Of a stretch of 64,000 nucleotides of DNA, positions 36,647-46,040 are shown piece after piece. Source of the DNA: Anaerolineae bacterium. Its GTDB lineage: Bacteria; Chloroflexota; Anaerolineae; Aggregatilineales; UBA2796. Every line of letters begins with the position of its first letter. Positions within the stretch are counted from its first letter, which is position 1. The notes beneath the pieces are model-generated. The model had not been told where the DNA came from. It worked only from the letters and a program-made list of their open reading frames with translations, and made no database searches. Position numbers and translations under genes: made by a program. The stretch covers positions 62,001 through 126,000 of the forward strand of contig JAHBVK010000008.1 of the NCBI GenBank assembly GCA_019637555.1, given 5' to 3'.

Positions 36647-37936
36647 TTAGAGCAACGCCAACACCTCAGTAAATGCGTGTAGAGTCGCCCCAATGACCTC
36701 CTGATCATGTGCCGCTGACACAAATCCCGCCTCAAACTGCGACGGCGCGATGTAGACTCCGCGTTCTAACAGCGCATGGAAGCAGCGGGCGAAGCGCGCT
36801 ACATCGCTCGTTTTGGCACTGGCATAGTCGATCACAGGTGTATCGGTGAAGAAGAAACCAAACATCGTGCCGACGCTGGCTGCTTGTAGTGAAATGTTAT
36901 TTGCCGCCGCGATCTCCCTGATCCCGTTGATTAACTGCGTTGTCGCGGTAGCTGCACGCTCGAAAACGCCTGACTGTGACCATGATCGCAGCGTCGCCAA
37001 TCCTGCTGCCATCGCCAGCGGATTGCCCGATAGTGTACCTGCCTGATACATCGTTCCCGACGGCGCGACATGCTTCATAATCTCTGTGCGTCCACCGTAA
37101 GCGCCGACGGGCAAGCCACCGCCGATCACTTTGCCGAGCGCGGTCAGATCAGGCGTGACGCTATACAAAGCCTGTGCGCCGCCCATCGCCACACGGAATC
37201 CGGTCATCACCTCGTCAAAGATCAGTAACGCGCCGTAGCGTGTTGTAAGATCGCGCAACCCCTGCAAGTAGCCATCTTGCGGCAGCACCAAGCCCATATT
37301 CCCCGCTACTGGCTCAACGATCACAGCCGCGATCTGATCGGGATACTGCGCCAATGCCGCTTCTACCACGCCTAGATCATTGAACGGCAAACTGATCGTA
37401 TCCTGTGTACTGCCAACCGGAACGCCCGGACTATCCGGTAAGCCAAGCGTCGCTACACCTGATCCCGCCTGCACCAGCAGCAAATCCGCATGACCGTGAT
37501 ACTGCCCGATGAATTTGATGATCTTGCTGCGTCCCGTGAATGCCCGCGCTAGTCGTATAACGCTCATCGTCGCTTCTGTGCCGCTGTTGACGAAGCGCAT
37601 CATCTCCAACGATGGCATCAATTCACGGATCAGCACTGCCAGTTGCGATTCCAGCGCCGTCGGTGCGCCGTAGCTCGTCCCTTTTGCCGCCTGCTCGGTG
37701 ATCGCGCTGACCACTTCCGTCGCTGCATGTCCGAGCACCAGCGGACCCCAACTTAGCACATAGTCGATGTAGCGGTTGCCATCCGCATCCCAGATATACC
37801 CGCCTTGAGCGTGATCAATGAACAGCGGCGTGCCACCCACGCCGCGAAAGGCACGTACAGGCGAATTGACACCACCGGGAAACAATCCCTGTGCCTGCTG
37901 GAATAATTCTTGTGACCGATCCTGAGAAAGCGCCAT
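36647..37936 (-). CDS. hemL: Glutamate-1-semialdehyde 2,1-aminomutase
   Basis: 429 aa PLP enzyme of the C5 pathway, converting glutamate-1-semialdehyde to 5-aminolevulinate. NSGTEATMSVIRLARAFTGR binds the cofactor phosphate; the Schiff-base Lys is in LTALGKVIGGGLPVGAYGG. Start at ATG 37936, after GGTGGGG; a GTG-initiated extension of seven codons is less likely. Last gene of the leftward tetrapyrrole operon, 101 bases after hemB with a palindrome between. Confidence 0.96.
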   Translation of the reverse strand: MALSQDRSQELFQQAQGLFPGGVNSPVRAFRGVGGTPLFIDHAQGGYIWDADGNRYIDYVLSWGPLVLGHAATEVVSAITEQAAKGTSYGAPTALESQLAVLIRELMPSLEMMRFVNSGTEATMSVIRLARAFTGRSKIIKFIGQYHGHADLLLVQAGSGVATLGLPDSPGVPVGSTQDTISLPFNDLGVVEAALAQYPDQIAAVIVEPVAGNMGLVLPQDGYLQGLRDLTTRYGALLIFDEVMTGFRVAMGGAQALYSVTPDLTALGKVIGGGLPVGAYGGRTEIMKHVAPSGTMYQAGTLSGNPLAMAAGLATLRSWSQSGVFERAATATTQLINGIREIAAANNISLQAASVGTMFGFFFTDTPVIDYASAKTSDVARFARCFHALLERGVYIAPSQFEAGFVSAAHDQEVIGATLHAFTEVLALL

Positions 37937-38002
37937 GCTTACCCCACCGCACGCCAATAAATAAAAGTCATAACAACAAAATGATCGATACCACCTATCA
38001 CA

Positions 38003-38034
38003 TTAAGCCCGTTGGCTTTAGCCTCGGGTCTTAA
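38003..38034. repeat. Palindromic element between hemB and hemL
   Basis: Imperfect inverted repeat: TTAAG/CTTAA, CCCG/CGGG and GGC/GCC around a TTTA loop. No T-run, so unlikely to be a simple terminator. Similar in style to the palindromes in hemD and the cbiX-like gene, but not homologous in sequence. Confidence 0.55.
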
Positions 38035-38037
38035 CTC

Positions 38038-39012
38038 CTACCCATTCAGCCAGCGTGCCGCATCTTTAGCGTGATAAGTCAGGATCACATCCGCGCCCGC
38101 CCGCTTGATTCCGGTCAGCGTTTCCAGCACAATCCGCTGTTCATCGATCCACCCTTGCGCCGCCGCTGCCTTGATCATGCTGTATTCGCCGCTGACATTG
38201 TACGCTCCCAACGGCAGATCAAACTGATCGCGTACACGGCGCACGATGTCCAGATATGCCAGCGCGGGCTTGACCATCAGCATGTCCGCGCCTTCCTCGA
38301 CATCCAATCTCGCCTCTCGGATCGCTTCCCGCGCATTTGCCGGATCCATTTGATAGGCGCGGCGATCTCCGAACTGTGGGGCGCTCTGTGCTGCCTCACG
38401 GAATGGACCATAGAAGGCGCTGGCGAACTTGACTGCGTAGGACAGAATATTCACGTCACCGTAGTTGTTCTCATCTAACCCGCTGCGGATTGCCCGCACC
38501 ATGCCATCCATCATCGCGCTTGGAGCAACCACATCCGCGCCCGCATCGGCATGGGAAACGGCGACTCGTGCCAGCACATCCAGCGTCTCATCATTCACGA
38601 TCCGCCCCTCGCGCACGATTCCACAGTGACCATGATCGGTGTACTCGCACATGCACACGTCGGTGATCACCACCAATTCCGGCGCGGCGTCCTTGATCGC
38701 TTTGATCGCCTGCTGGATGATGCCATTTGCCGCGTAATTTTCGCTGCCGATCTCATCTTTGCTGGCAGGAATGCCAAACAGGATCACTGCCGGAATACCC
38801 AACGCCGCGATTTCCTTCGCTTCCCCTGCCAACTGATCCACCGATTGATGATAAACACCGGGCATCGCTCCGATTTCTTCGTGGACATCGCGCCCGTGAA
38901 CGCAAAACAGCGGATAGATGAAATCGCGCGGGGTAAGCTGCGTCTCGCGGAGCATGATCCGCAGCGTAGCGCTCGTCCGCAACCGTCGTAAGCGCGTAGT
39001 GGGAAAACTCAT
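38038..39012 (-). CDS. hemB: Delta-aminolevulinic acid dehydratase (porphobilinogen synthase)
   Basis: 324 aa. Joins two 5-aminolevulinate molecules to porphobilinogen. Zinc site cysteines in [14 protein letters not shown]; Schiff-base lysines in [15 protein letters not shown] and [12 protein letters not shown]. The zinc-type metal site distinguishes it from magnesium-only enzymes. Three bases after hemD. Confidence 0.97.
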   Translation of the reverse strand: MSFPTTRLRRLRTSATLRIMLRETQLTPRDFIYPLFCVHGRDVHEEIGAMPGVYHQSVDQLAGEAKEIAALGIPAVILFGIPASKDEIGSENYAANGIIQQAIKAIKDAAPELVVITDVCMCEYTDHGHCGIVREGRIVNDETLDVLARVAVSHADAGADVVAPSAMMDGMVRAIRSGLDENNYGDVNILSYAVKFASAFYGPFREAAQSAPQFGDRRAYQMDPANAREAIREARLDVEEGADMLMVKPALAYLDIVRRVRDQFDLPLGAYNVSGEYSMIKAAAAQGWIDEQRIVLETLTGIKRAGADVILTYHAKDAARWLNG

Positions 39013-39015
39013 CTG

Positions 39016-39933
39016 CTAAACCTTCGTACTCAATGCTGATTTGATAGCGGTGATTAAACCAAGCACCGTCGATTCTGACGCACAGACATCGACTCGCAAA
39101 CCTAATTCACTCGCCGATTGTGCCGTGATCGGACCGATGCAAGCGATCAATGCACCTTCTGCAATTGCATTCGCCTTATCGCCCAACATCTCCACAAAAT
39201 GGCGCACCGTCGAGGAACTGGTGAACGTCAGTATATCCACTCCTGCCTGCAACTGCGTCACTGCCTCCTCATTCACTTCACCATACGTTGCGCGGTAAGT
39301 CACCACCTCATCCACCAGCGCACCAGTCGCTACCAATCCATCCCTCAATGTCGCCCGCGCACCCTCTGCACGCAATAACAGAAACTTACTGTTCCCGGCA
39401 ATGAATTGCCGGGCTGAACGAACGAAGTCCCGTTGGGAATCAAGAAGCTCTGAATTACTCTTAACCCACTTCAGTGGGTTTTCCGAGTTTTGTAGCCGGA
39501 GTTTTTCAACCTCCGGTGACTCTGTTTCAACTGTTCCCCCAACTCCCAACGCCGCCAACAATCCCTCCGCCGTATAATCCCTTTCAGGGCACACCGTTGC
39601 GCTGATCCCACGCTGTGCCAACGCCTGCGCCGTCACTGGACCAATCACCGCGAATTTGACCGCCTCCGGTAGCGATAATTTCAACTCCGCCAGCCGATCA
39701 AATGCCACCTTCACGCCGTTCGCGCTAGTAAAAACAATCCAATCATAACATTCCAGATCGCGCAGTCGGGCATCTAACTCCGCTGTATCCATCATCGCTT
39801 CTATCCGAATCGTTGGGAACAAGATCGGGATCGCGCCTTCCGCCCGCAGCAGCTCAGCGAACGATTCGGCTTGTGGACGCGGACGTGTGATCAGGATGCG
39901 CTTACCCGCCAGTGGGGAAACGGAACTACTCAT
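39016..39933 (-). CDS. hemD: Uroporphyrinogen-III synthase with an inserted repeat-encoded segment
   Basis: 305 aa, longer than the usual 250-260. Cyclises hydroxymethylbilane to uroporphyrinogen III. N-terminal RILITRPRPQAESFAELL, YDWIVFTSANGV, then FLLLRAEGARATLRDGL and DILTFTSSSTVRHFVEM. Residues about 138-180 have no family counterpart and are encoded by a palindromic repeat cluster (39394-39520) between LAALGVGG and SKFLLLRAE; the frame stays open. ATG at 39933 overlaps the hemC stop by four bases. Confidence 0.92.
   Translation of the reverse strand: MSSSVSPLAGKRILITRPRPQAESFAELLRAEGAIPILFPTIRIEAMMDTAELDARLRDLECYDWIVFTSANGVKVAFDRLAELKLSLPEAVKFAVIGPVTAQALAQRGISATVCPERDYTAEGLLAALGVGGTVETESPEVEKLRLQNSENPLKWVKSNSELLDSQRDFVRSARQFIAGNSKFLLLRAEGARATLRDGLVATGALVDEVVTYRATYGEVNEEAVTQLQAGVDILTFTSSSTVRHFVEMLGDKANAIAEGALIACIGPITAQSASELGLRVDVCASESTVLGLITAIKSALSTKV
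39394..39520. repeat. Composite palindromic repeat inserted in hemD
   Basis: Three hairpins in a row: CCCGGCAA-TGAA-TTGCCGGG (39394-39413, perfect), AACCCACT-TC-AGTGGGTT (39463-39480, perfect) and GCCGGAG...CTCCGGT (39495-39517). A short TCCC/GGGA stem lies at 39428-39438. On the minus strand the 45 bases 39438-39394 match 43320-43364 of the plus strand at 37 of 45 positions. Confidence 0.82.
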
Positions 39934-40865
39934 AGCAATGCCTGTGCGCCTAGCTTCAGCGCCTTTTCCGCCATCGTAGCGCCGAACTTCCACGCCGTGC
40001 TTGCCCCAATGGGCGAGTCCCCGCTGACCTCAATCACGCGCTTGCCGTCCTCACTGCACACTCGCCCTGTGAATACGAGTATCCCTGATTGAATTCTCCC
40101 CAACGCAGCGACGGGCAAACTGCATCCAGCATCCAATGTGAATAGGAATCCGCGCTCCGCTTCTACCTCATTGCGTGTCGGCGCGTGATCGATCACCGCG
40201 AGCAGATCGCGTATTGCCATATCATCCGCCCGACATTCCACCGCGATTGCCCCTTGTCCGGGCGCAGGCAACATCTGTTGAGGTTCAAACATCTGTGTGA
40301 TCTGATCAATCAGCTTGAGGCGTTCCAAACCTGCCGCGGCAAGCACAATCGCATCGTAGGGGCTATCAGGCGCATACAGTTTGGCAATCCGTGTCGGCAC
40401 ATTGCCACGCAGTGGCACGATCACCAGATCAGAGCGGATCGCCAACAACTGGGCGCTGCGGCGGAGGCTGCCCGTACCGATTCGTGCACCGCGCGGCAGT
40501 TGATCCAGCGTCCGTTTATCACGGCTAATCAGAGCGTCGAACGGTGAGGCGCGTTCAGGGATGGCGGCGATGACAAATTCTGCGGGTAACTCGGTGGGCA
40601 AATCTTTGAGGCTGTGAACCGCACAATCGATCTCACTTGTGCGCAACGCTTCTTCAATATCAGCGGTGAACACGCCCTTATTGCCGATCTCTGGCAGCGG
40701 CTGATCAGGGCTGCGATCTCCCTGCGTAGAAATGATTTTCAGCACGACCTCAAACGCTGGATACTGCGATCGCAATGCCGCCGCGACCATCTCGCTCTGC
40801 GCCAGCGCAAGCTGACTACCACGCGTGCCGATGACGATCCGTTGGCGCTTTACTGCCACTGCCAT
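39930..40865 (-). CDS. hemC: Porphobilinogen deaminase (hydroxymethylbilane synthase)
   Basis: 311 aa. Polymerises four porphobilinogens on a dipyrromethane cofactor attached to the Cys of LDAGCSLPVAALG. Other motifs: IGTRGSQLALAQ, CAVHSLKDLPTE, RIGTGSLRRSAQL and APGQGAIAVECR. The ATG at 40865 lies inside the 3' end of hemA (16-base overlap). Confidence 0.97.
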   Translation of the reverse strand: MAVAVKRQRIVIGTRGSQLALAQSEMVAAALRSQYPAFEVVLKIISTQGDRSPDQPLPEIGNKGVFTADIEEALRTSEIDCAVHSLKDLPTELPAEFVIAAIPERASPFDALISRDKRTLDQLPRGARIGTGSLRRSAQLLAIRSDLVIVPLRGNVPTRIAKLYAPDSPYDAIVLAAAGLERLKLIDQITQMFEPQQMLPAPGQGAIAVECRADDMAIRDLLAVIDHAPTRNEVEAERGFLFTLDAGCSLPVAALGRIQSGILVFTGRVCSEDGKRVIEVSGDSPIGASTAWKFGATMAEKALKLGAQALL

Positions 40866-42100
40866 TCCGATTGCCTTCCAGCGGCGCGTTTCAATTCCAT
40901 TACATGCAAATGCAGTGTCTTATTGATCATCCGGCGGCTGAATTTCTCGATCTCGACACGCTCAAAAATCTCTAGATGTGGCAACTGCTGCCATAGGCGA
41001 TCCAATTCGCTGATCCTTTGCTGCTGCGCTCTTTCATATAGGTGGCGAATTTCAGTGACAGCGGCACGTTCGCGCAGCCAGATCAGCAGTCGTTCCAATT
41101 CTTCGCAGAGGATTGACTCCGCTTGCGGAATCCACTGCTGACGGCGCGTGATCGCCGCTCCTGCTAGTTTCTGCAAAGCATCCAGATCACGCAATTGTAC
41201 GCCCCAAACAGTCGTGACCTGTGGATCGACGTTACGCGGCAAGCCTAAATCGAGGATCGCTAGTGGGCGATTGCCCCGCTGCAACTGCGCTTGCGCCACA
41301 TCTTCGGCACACAGCCATGCTTCTGCTGTGCTTGTCGCCGTGATCACGACATCAACTTGGGGCAGAATTGCCGTGATTCCGTCGAGCGAGATCGCTTCGC
41401 CGTGATGTTGCGAGACTAGCGCCTGAGCCTTTTCCACTGTGCGGTTAGCCACGATCAACCGACCGACATGGCGCACCGTCAGCGCCTTGACTGCTGCTCT
41501 CGCCATGCTGCCCGCGCCCACGATCAGCGCCGTCGCCTGCGAGAGATCGCCAACAACCTGCTCGGCTTCGCGTGCCGCCAGCGTCCCAAGTGATGACGCG
41601 CCATTACCCAAACCAGTCTCACCACGCACGCGCTTACCTGCACGGATCGCCGCTTGCATCGTCCGCGCCAGTTCCGCGCTGATCGTTTTCTCCTGCACAG
41701 CGCGTTCGTAGCTACGCACGATCTGACCGAGGATTTGCGGCTCACCAACCGTCTGCGAGTCTAGTCCCGCCGCCACCCGTAACAAATGCCATAGCGCCAT
41801 TTCACCCGTATGCTGGTAAGCGCTTTGTGCTAACTCCTCCCGCCTCAACTGGCTGGAGCGCAGCAGCAGAGCGAACAATGTTTCTCGCTCCGCTTCTGGA
41901 GCATAGGCATAGAGTTCTGTGCGGTTACAGGTGGAAACGATCACCAGATTGCCGATCCCCGATGCCTGATGCGCGCGGACATCAGCATAAAGGCGATCTT
42001 GCTGCGAAATCGTCAGCGCCGCCCGTTCTCGCTGTTCGATGGACGCGCTGCGATAACTCACGCCAACGCATAAGAGCATTGGGGACTGTTCACTAATCAT
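40850..42100 (-). CDS. hemA: Glutamyl-tRNA reductase
   Basis: 416 aa NADPH enzyme that starts C5-pathway tetrapyrrole synthesis. Catalytic Cys in VIVSTCNRTELYAY; NADPH fold ALIVGAGSMARAAVKAL; LGLPRNVDPQV. The ATG overlaps the upstream methyltransferase gene by eight bases, indicating coupling. Confidence 0.97.
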   Translation of the reverse strand: MISEQSPMLLCVGVSYRSASIEQRERAALTISQQDRLYADVRAHQASGIGNLVIVSTCNRTELYAYAPEAERETLFALLLRSSQLRREELAQSAYQHTGEMALWHLLRVAAGLDSQTVGEPQILGQIVRSYERAVQEKTISAELARTMQAAIRAGKRVRGETGLGNGASSLGTLAAREAEQVVGDLSQATALIVGAGSMARAAVKALTVRHVGRLIVANRTVEKAQALVSQHHGEAISLDGITAILPQVDVVITATSTAEAWLCAEDVAQAQLQRGNRPLAILDLGLPRNVDPQVTTVWGVQLRDLDALQKLAGAAITRRQQWIPQAESILCEELERLLIWLRERAAVTEIRHLYERAQQQRISELDRLWQQLPHLEIFERVEIEKFSRRMINKTLHLHVMELKRAAGRQSEWQWQ

Positions 42101-42884
42101 GCTGCTGCGCCTTCTCTAGCACGCCATTGAACCAATCCAAGCCCTGATCGCGCAGCTTCACCACCGCACCGATCACCGTTGTGACGGGTGGCTTCAGTTC
42201 AGCGCGTGCAGCCAGATCGGGCAATGTTGCCACCGTCCCCGTGATCACCCGCTGCTGCGGAGTCGTGCCGCGTTCGATACACATCACGGGCGTATCCGGC
42301 GCGAGTCCATGCTCCAACAGTCGATCCACGATCTGTGGCAGGTTGAATAAGCCCATCAGCAGCACCAATGTGCCCAATTTGGCGGCAGCAGTAAGTGCCG
42401 CATAATCGACCTGACTCTGTTCTTTCGTGGGATCTTCATGTCCGGCGAATACTGTGAACGCCGAAACTAATCCCCGCTGCGTCACAGGCACGCCCGCATA
42501 CGCTGGCACGGCGACGGCGCTGCTTACCCCCGGCACGATCTCAAAGGGTATCCCCGCTTCCACACACGCCAATGCTTCCTCGCCACCGCGCCCGAACACA
42601 AACGGATCGCCACCCTTCAAGCGCACCACGCTGCGACCTTCCAGCGCCTTGCTGACGATCAGCGCGTTGATCTGTTCCTGCGTGAACTTCTGATCTGCCC
42701 GCAGCGAGACTTTGCCCACATCGATCAATTCGGCATCGGATCGCGCCTCGTGCAGCAGTTCCAGCGGAATCAGCCGATCATAAAGTATGACTTCAGCGCG
42801 GCGCAGCAGAGTCAACCCCTTCACCGTGATCAGATCAGGATCACCCGGACCAGCACCGATCAGATAAACCTTACCGCTTGCCAT
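42093..42884 (-). CDS. cobA: Uroporphyrinogen-III C-methyltransferase (SUMT)
   Basis: 263 aa. Two SAM-dependent methylations make precorrin-2, the branch to siroheme and cobalamin. Motifs: VYLIGAGPGDPDLITVKGL, VVRLKGGDPFVFGRGGEE and PGVSSAVAVPAYAGVPVT. Start at ATG 42884 overlaps the TAA of the preceding gene (TAATG). It lacks a CysG-type dehydrogenase/chelatase domain, so other proteins finish siroheme. Confidence 0.95.
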   Translation of the reverse strand: MASGKVYLIGAGPGDPDLITVKGLTLLRRAEVILYDRLIPLELLHEARSDAELIDVGKVSLRADQKFTQEQINALIVSKALEGRSVVRLKGGDPFVFGRGGEEALACVEAGIPFEIVPGVSSAVAVPAYAGVPVTQRGLVSAFTVFAGHEDPTKEQSQVDYAALTAAAKLGTLVLLMGLFNLPQIVDRLLEHGLAPDTPVMCIERGTTPQQRVITGTVATLPDLAARAELKPPVTTVIGAVVKLRDQGLDWFNGVLEKAQQHD

Positions 42885-44257
42885 TACGTCAGTGACTCCG
42901 TTAGCTCTAGCTGCTTCACCGCCCTGCTTAACCACAAATTACAGGCTTCCGCGCAAGGCAGAACCGCTGGTGTGCTTACCTCGAACCAAACTGGCTGAAG
43001 TACGCAGTTCGCACACGTTCTCATCACTACATCCCCATGTTGTACCGCTGTCAACGTATCAACATCGCGGAACATCCCCGTCTGACGGGCAGCAACCTGA
43101 TGTAAATCCGTAATCCGTAGGTTTCCCTGTCGCGCCGCCGACCAATCAGCCACTGCGCCCGGATAGATCGTCTCTACGACGGCGTGTAGCTGTTCCGCAC
43201 TCTCGACTGCGACATGCCAACCTATCGGCAGATCGCGCATCGTCGGTAGCGGACGAAACACACCGTACTCCCCTCGCATAAAGGCACGCAGGTCAGCAGG
43301 TGATGTAATTATCTTTGAGTCCCGCAGGGACTTCGTTCGTTGAGCATGGTAATTCATTACCGGGTTAATTGCTGAAACCTCGTTGAGCGACAGCAAGAGA
43401 TCCCCGAACACCATTTCTCCCGCCGCTTCTACTGCCGCAATCAGATCCTCTCGTCCCGCCGCCGGAAAATGATCCCACGCCGATCCCTCGTGCGGCTCAT
43501 GCAGCGATGCACCTGCTTCCCGCGCCAGATCAAGAATCACCTCGGCTAGCGACTCCTCAACCCCAACTGGCGCGGTATAGATCACTGTCCGTCCGTTGAT
43601 CTCCGCGATCCGTTCGCCAGACTGTAAGCCAAGTCGCGCCGGAACATCCAGCGTGGTATGCGATCCTGCCGCCACGAAAAACGGCACACAGATCAAAATC
43701 GGCGCGTTGGTCAGCGCGTAAACGTCCGGAATCGCTGGCGAGTCATCCAGATATACCGCGATCACTTCCGCAGCAACTCCCGCCGATCTCAGCAGCGCAA
43801 CTTGCTGTTCGGCAGCTTGGCGGCTCTCTGGATTGCGTCGTGTACTGTGTCCGATCACCGCGACGGCAATCTGATCAGCCTTTGCACCGATCTCCTCGCG
43901 CCCCGTCTCTACGCGCTGCCGCACTATCCGTGCCAGTTCCGGATGTTCGTTCGGTGTGCGCGCATAACGGATTACCCGTTCATCCCGCTGCGTGATCGCG
44001 CCCGTCAAGCCCATTTCCGTCGGTATCACGGTCTGTGTGAAGTAGCCTTGCGCGGTGAAGATCGGGATCACGGTGATATCTTGCGAGGTCAGCGACTCAA
44101 AAACGCGATGAAACGAGGGCGGTTCCTTCCAGAACGCCGCTGCCACTTCATCCGCCACACCGAGCGCCCGCAATCGATCCACATGCTGCCAGACCACACT
44201 GGCTGTATGCGGACTGATATGCGATCCGTGACCCGCTAGCACCAGCGCCGTGGTCAT
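42884..44257 (-). CDS. CbiX-type chelatase with C-terminal DR2241 Fe-S domain
   Basis: 457 aa. Two CbiX half-domains (LVLAGHGSHISPHTASVV; AVIGHSTRRNPESRQAAEQ) and a C-terminal domain like Deinococcus DR2241 with a Cys pattern for a [4Fe-4S] cluster (CANCVLQPVW, then LPCAEACNLW). Between sulfite reductase and SUMT genes, it most likely inserts Fe2+ into sirohydrochlorin to make siroheme; cobalt chelation is an alternative. Residues about 298-313 (PVMNYHAQRTKSLRD) are encoded by a palindromic repeat also found in hemD. One-base overlaps join it to both neighbours. Confidence 0.88.
   Translation of the reverse strand: MTTALVLAGHGSHISPHTASVVWQHVDRLRALGVADEVAAAFWKEPPSFHRVFESLTSQDITVIPIFTAQGYFTQTVIPTEMGLTGAITQRDERVIRYARTPNEHPELARIVRQRVETGREEIGAKADQIAVAVIGHSTRRNPESRQAAEQQVALLRSAGVAAEVIAVYLDDSPAIPDVYALTNAPILICVPFFVAAGSHTTLDVPARLGLQSGERIAEINGRTVIYTAPVGVEESLAEVILDLAREAGASLHEPHEGSAWDHFPAAGREDLIAAVEAAGEMVFGDLLLSLNEVSAINPVMNYHAQRTKSLRDSKIITSPADLRAFMRGEYGVFRPLPTMRDLPIGWHVAVESAEQLHAVVETIYPGAVADWSAARQGNLRITDLHQVAARQTGMFRDVDTLTAVQHGDVVMRTCANCVLQPVWFEVSTPAVLPCAEACNLWLSRAVKQLELTESLT
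43319..43364. repeat. Palindromic repeat copy inside the cbiX-like gene
   Basis: GTCCC-GCA-GGGAC, then the conserved core CTTCGTTCGTT and the palindrome GGTAA-TTCA-TTACC. Aligns to the hemD copy over 45 bases with eight differences, some paired (C to T against G to A in the stem), which keep the hairpin. Orientation relative to the host gene is opposite to that in hemD. Confidence 0.82.
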
Positions 44258-45969
44258 TATTTACCAGCGTCCTGTAACACACGCTCGGATTGGGGCTGTG
44301 CTTCGCTGATAGGCAGATTACGCAGTGTCTCTAAGCCAACTCTTGCGCAGAAATCACCGAACGACTCTTCAGGGAAGCGCTGATCGCGGAAGTAGGCGAA
44401 CACCGGACGCAGCGTTGCGCCGATCTCTGTGATAGGCACCAGATCGCGGAACTGCGTATTGATCCGCGTACCGACGAAACTGCCGCCCAAAAATAATGTG
44501 TACTTGTTGAGTCCGCGCCCCACCACGCCGATCTCCGAGACGTACGGACGCGCGCAACCGTTGGGGCAGCCCGTCATCCGCAGAGAGATTGGTTCGTCGT
44601 CCAATTCCAGATCGGTAAGTACCGCTTCTAAGTCAGCAAGTACACTCGGTAGTACCCGCTCCGCTTCACTGATCGCCAGTCCGCAGGTAGGCAGCGCAGG
44701 GCAAGCAAGGCTATTGCGGCGCAGCGCCGAAATCTGCTCGACAGTGCTGACGCGATGCTCCGCCAGAATTTGTTCGATCTCAGCCTGATCTTGCGCATCA
44801 ATATCCACCAGCAAGATATTCTGCTGTGCAGTCAGGCGCACCGGAAGCTGGAACTTCTCGACCAACAAGCGCAGCGCATCACGCAGCCGATAATCACCGC
44901 GATTGTAGATGCGTCCGCTGTCAACAGGGATGCCCAAGAACAGTTTGCCATCGCCCTGCTCGAACCAACCCAGATGATCCAGCGTCTCGAAGGCTGGCAT
45001 CGGACGCACATCTTGCAACGGGAAGTTCACCCGATTTTGCAGTTCGGCACGGAAAGCATCGACGCCCCACTCCGCAAGGATGTACTTTAGGCGCGCATGC
45101 TTGCGGTTGCCGCGATCTCCGAAATCGCGGTGAATGGTCACAATTGCCTTGACCACCTCCAACGCTTGCTCCGGCGTCACGAAGCAGACTTCATCGGCAA
45201 GGCGAGGATAGGTCTCCTCGTTATTATGTGTCATGCCCATGCCGCCACCTGCGAGGATGTTGTAGCCGATCAGCGTGTTCTGCTCATCGAACAGAGCCAC
45301 CAAGCCGACATCGTTAGTGTAAATATCCACGCAGTTATCGCCGGGGAAGGCGATAGCGATCTTGAACTTGCGCGGTAGATATGTTCTGCCGTACAGCGGA
45401 TCATGCTCGTCGTCGATCAGCGCTTCGCCATCCAGCCAGATCTGGTGATATGCTTTGCTGCGTGGCAGTAGTTCCTCGCTCATCTGAAAGGCGAAATCTT
45501 GCACGGCTTTCCGTTGCGGATCGCTGGTCGGCGCGGGGCAAGCCATCACGTTGCGTACCACGTCACCACACGCGCCGAAGGTAGTCACCAACAGCGCATT
45601 CAATTCGCGGATCGTGTCGCGCAAATTGCCCTTGATCACGCCGTGAAGTTGGAAATCCTGCCGCGTGGTGATGCGCAATGTGTTGTTGGCAAAGCGCGAT
45701 GCCAAGTCATCGTGGACGAGATACTGTGCTGGTGAGAGTTGCCCGGCGGGGAGTTTAGTTCGCAGCATGAACTGATATTCTTTGTCGTCACGACTGCGAT
45801 CCGCCTTCTTGCGCGCATCCCGATCTTCCTGCTGGTACGAACCGTGAAATTTGATTAGCGTCTTGGCTGCGCCGCTGAGAAAGGCATCGGCATTGGCGAA
45901 TTCCTCCGCCAATGTACCACGCAGCCCCTGACTCTGTATCTTTATTTGCTCGACATTGCCCTTGCTCAT
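44257..45969 (-). CDS. cysI: Assimilatory sulfite reductase, siroheme/[4Fe-4S] hemoprotein
   Basis: 570 aa. Reduces sulfite to sulfide with six electrons. The four cysteines holding the Fe-S-siroheme centre are in CPALPTCGLAISEAER and TGCPNGCARPY. RTKLPAGQLSPAQYL and TRQDFQLHGVIK are typical CysI segments. No cysJ flavoprotein is in the window, so the donor may be ferredoxin. First gene of the operon, which then encodes siroheme and tetrapyrrole enzymes. Start at ATG 45969 after GAGGTGG. A cysteine-rich leader and terminator lie upstream. Confidence 0.92.
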   Translation of the reverse strand: MSKGNVEQIKIQSQGLRGTLAEEFANADAFLSGAAKTLIKFHGSYQQEDRDARKKADRSRDDKEYQFMLRTKLPAGQLSPAQYLVHDDLASRFANNTLRITTRQDFQLHGVIKGNLRDTIRELNALLVTTFGACGDVVRNVMACPAPTSDPQRKAVQDFAFQMSEELLPRSKAYHQIWLDGEALIDDEHDPLYGRTYLPRKFKIAIAFPGDNCVDIYTNDVGLVALFDEQNTLIGYNILAGGGMGMTHNNEETYPRLADEVCFVTPEQALEVVKAIVTIHRDFGDRGNRKHARLKYILAEWGVDAFRAELQNRVNFPLQDVRPMPAFETLDHLGWFEQGDGKLFLGIPVDSGRIYNRGDYRLRDALRLLVEKFQLPVRLTAQQNILLVDIDAQDQAEIEQILAEHRVSTVEQISALRRNSLACPALPTCGLAISEAERVLPSVLADLEAVLTDLELDDEPISLRMTGCPNGCARPYVSEIGVVGRGLNKYTLFLGGSFVGTRINTQFRDLVPITEIGATLRPVFAYFRDQRFPEESFGDFCARVGLETLRNLPISEAQPQSERVLQDAGK

Positions 45970-46040
45970 CTTTTCCCCACCTCAAACTGGATCGGCATTC
46001 TTGACTTTGTTGACTGAAGAACTCGTATTAGTTGGCAAAC

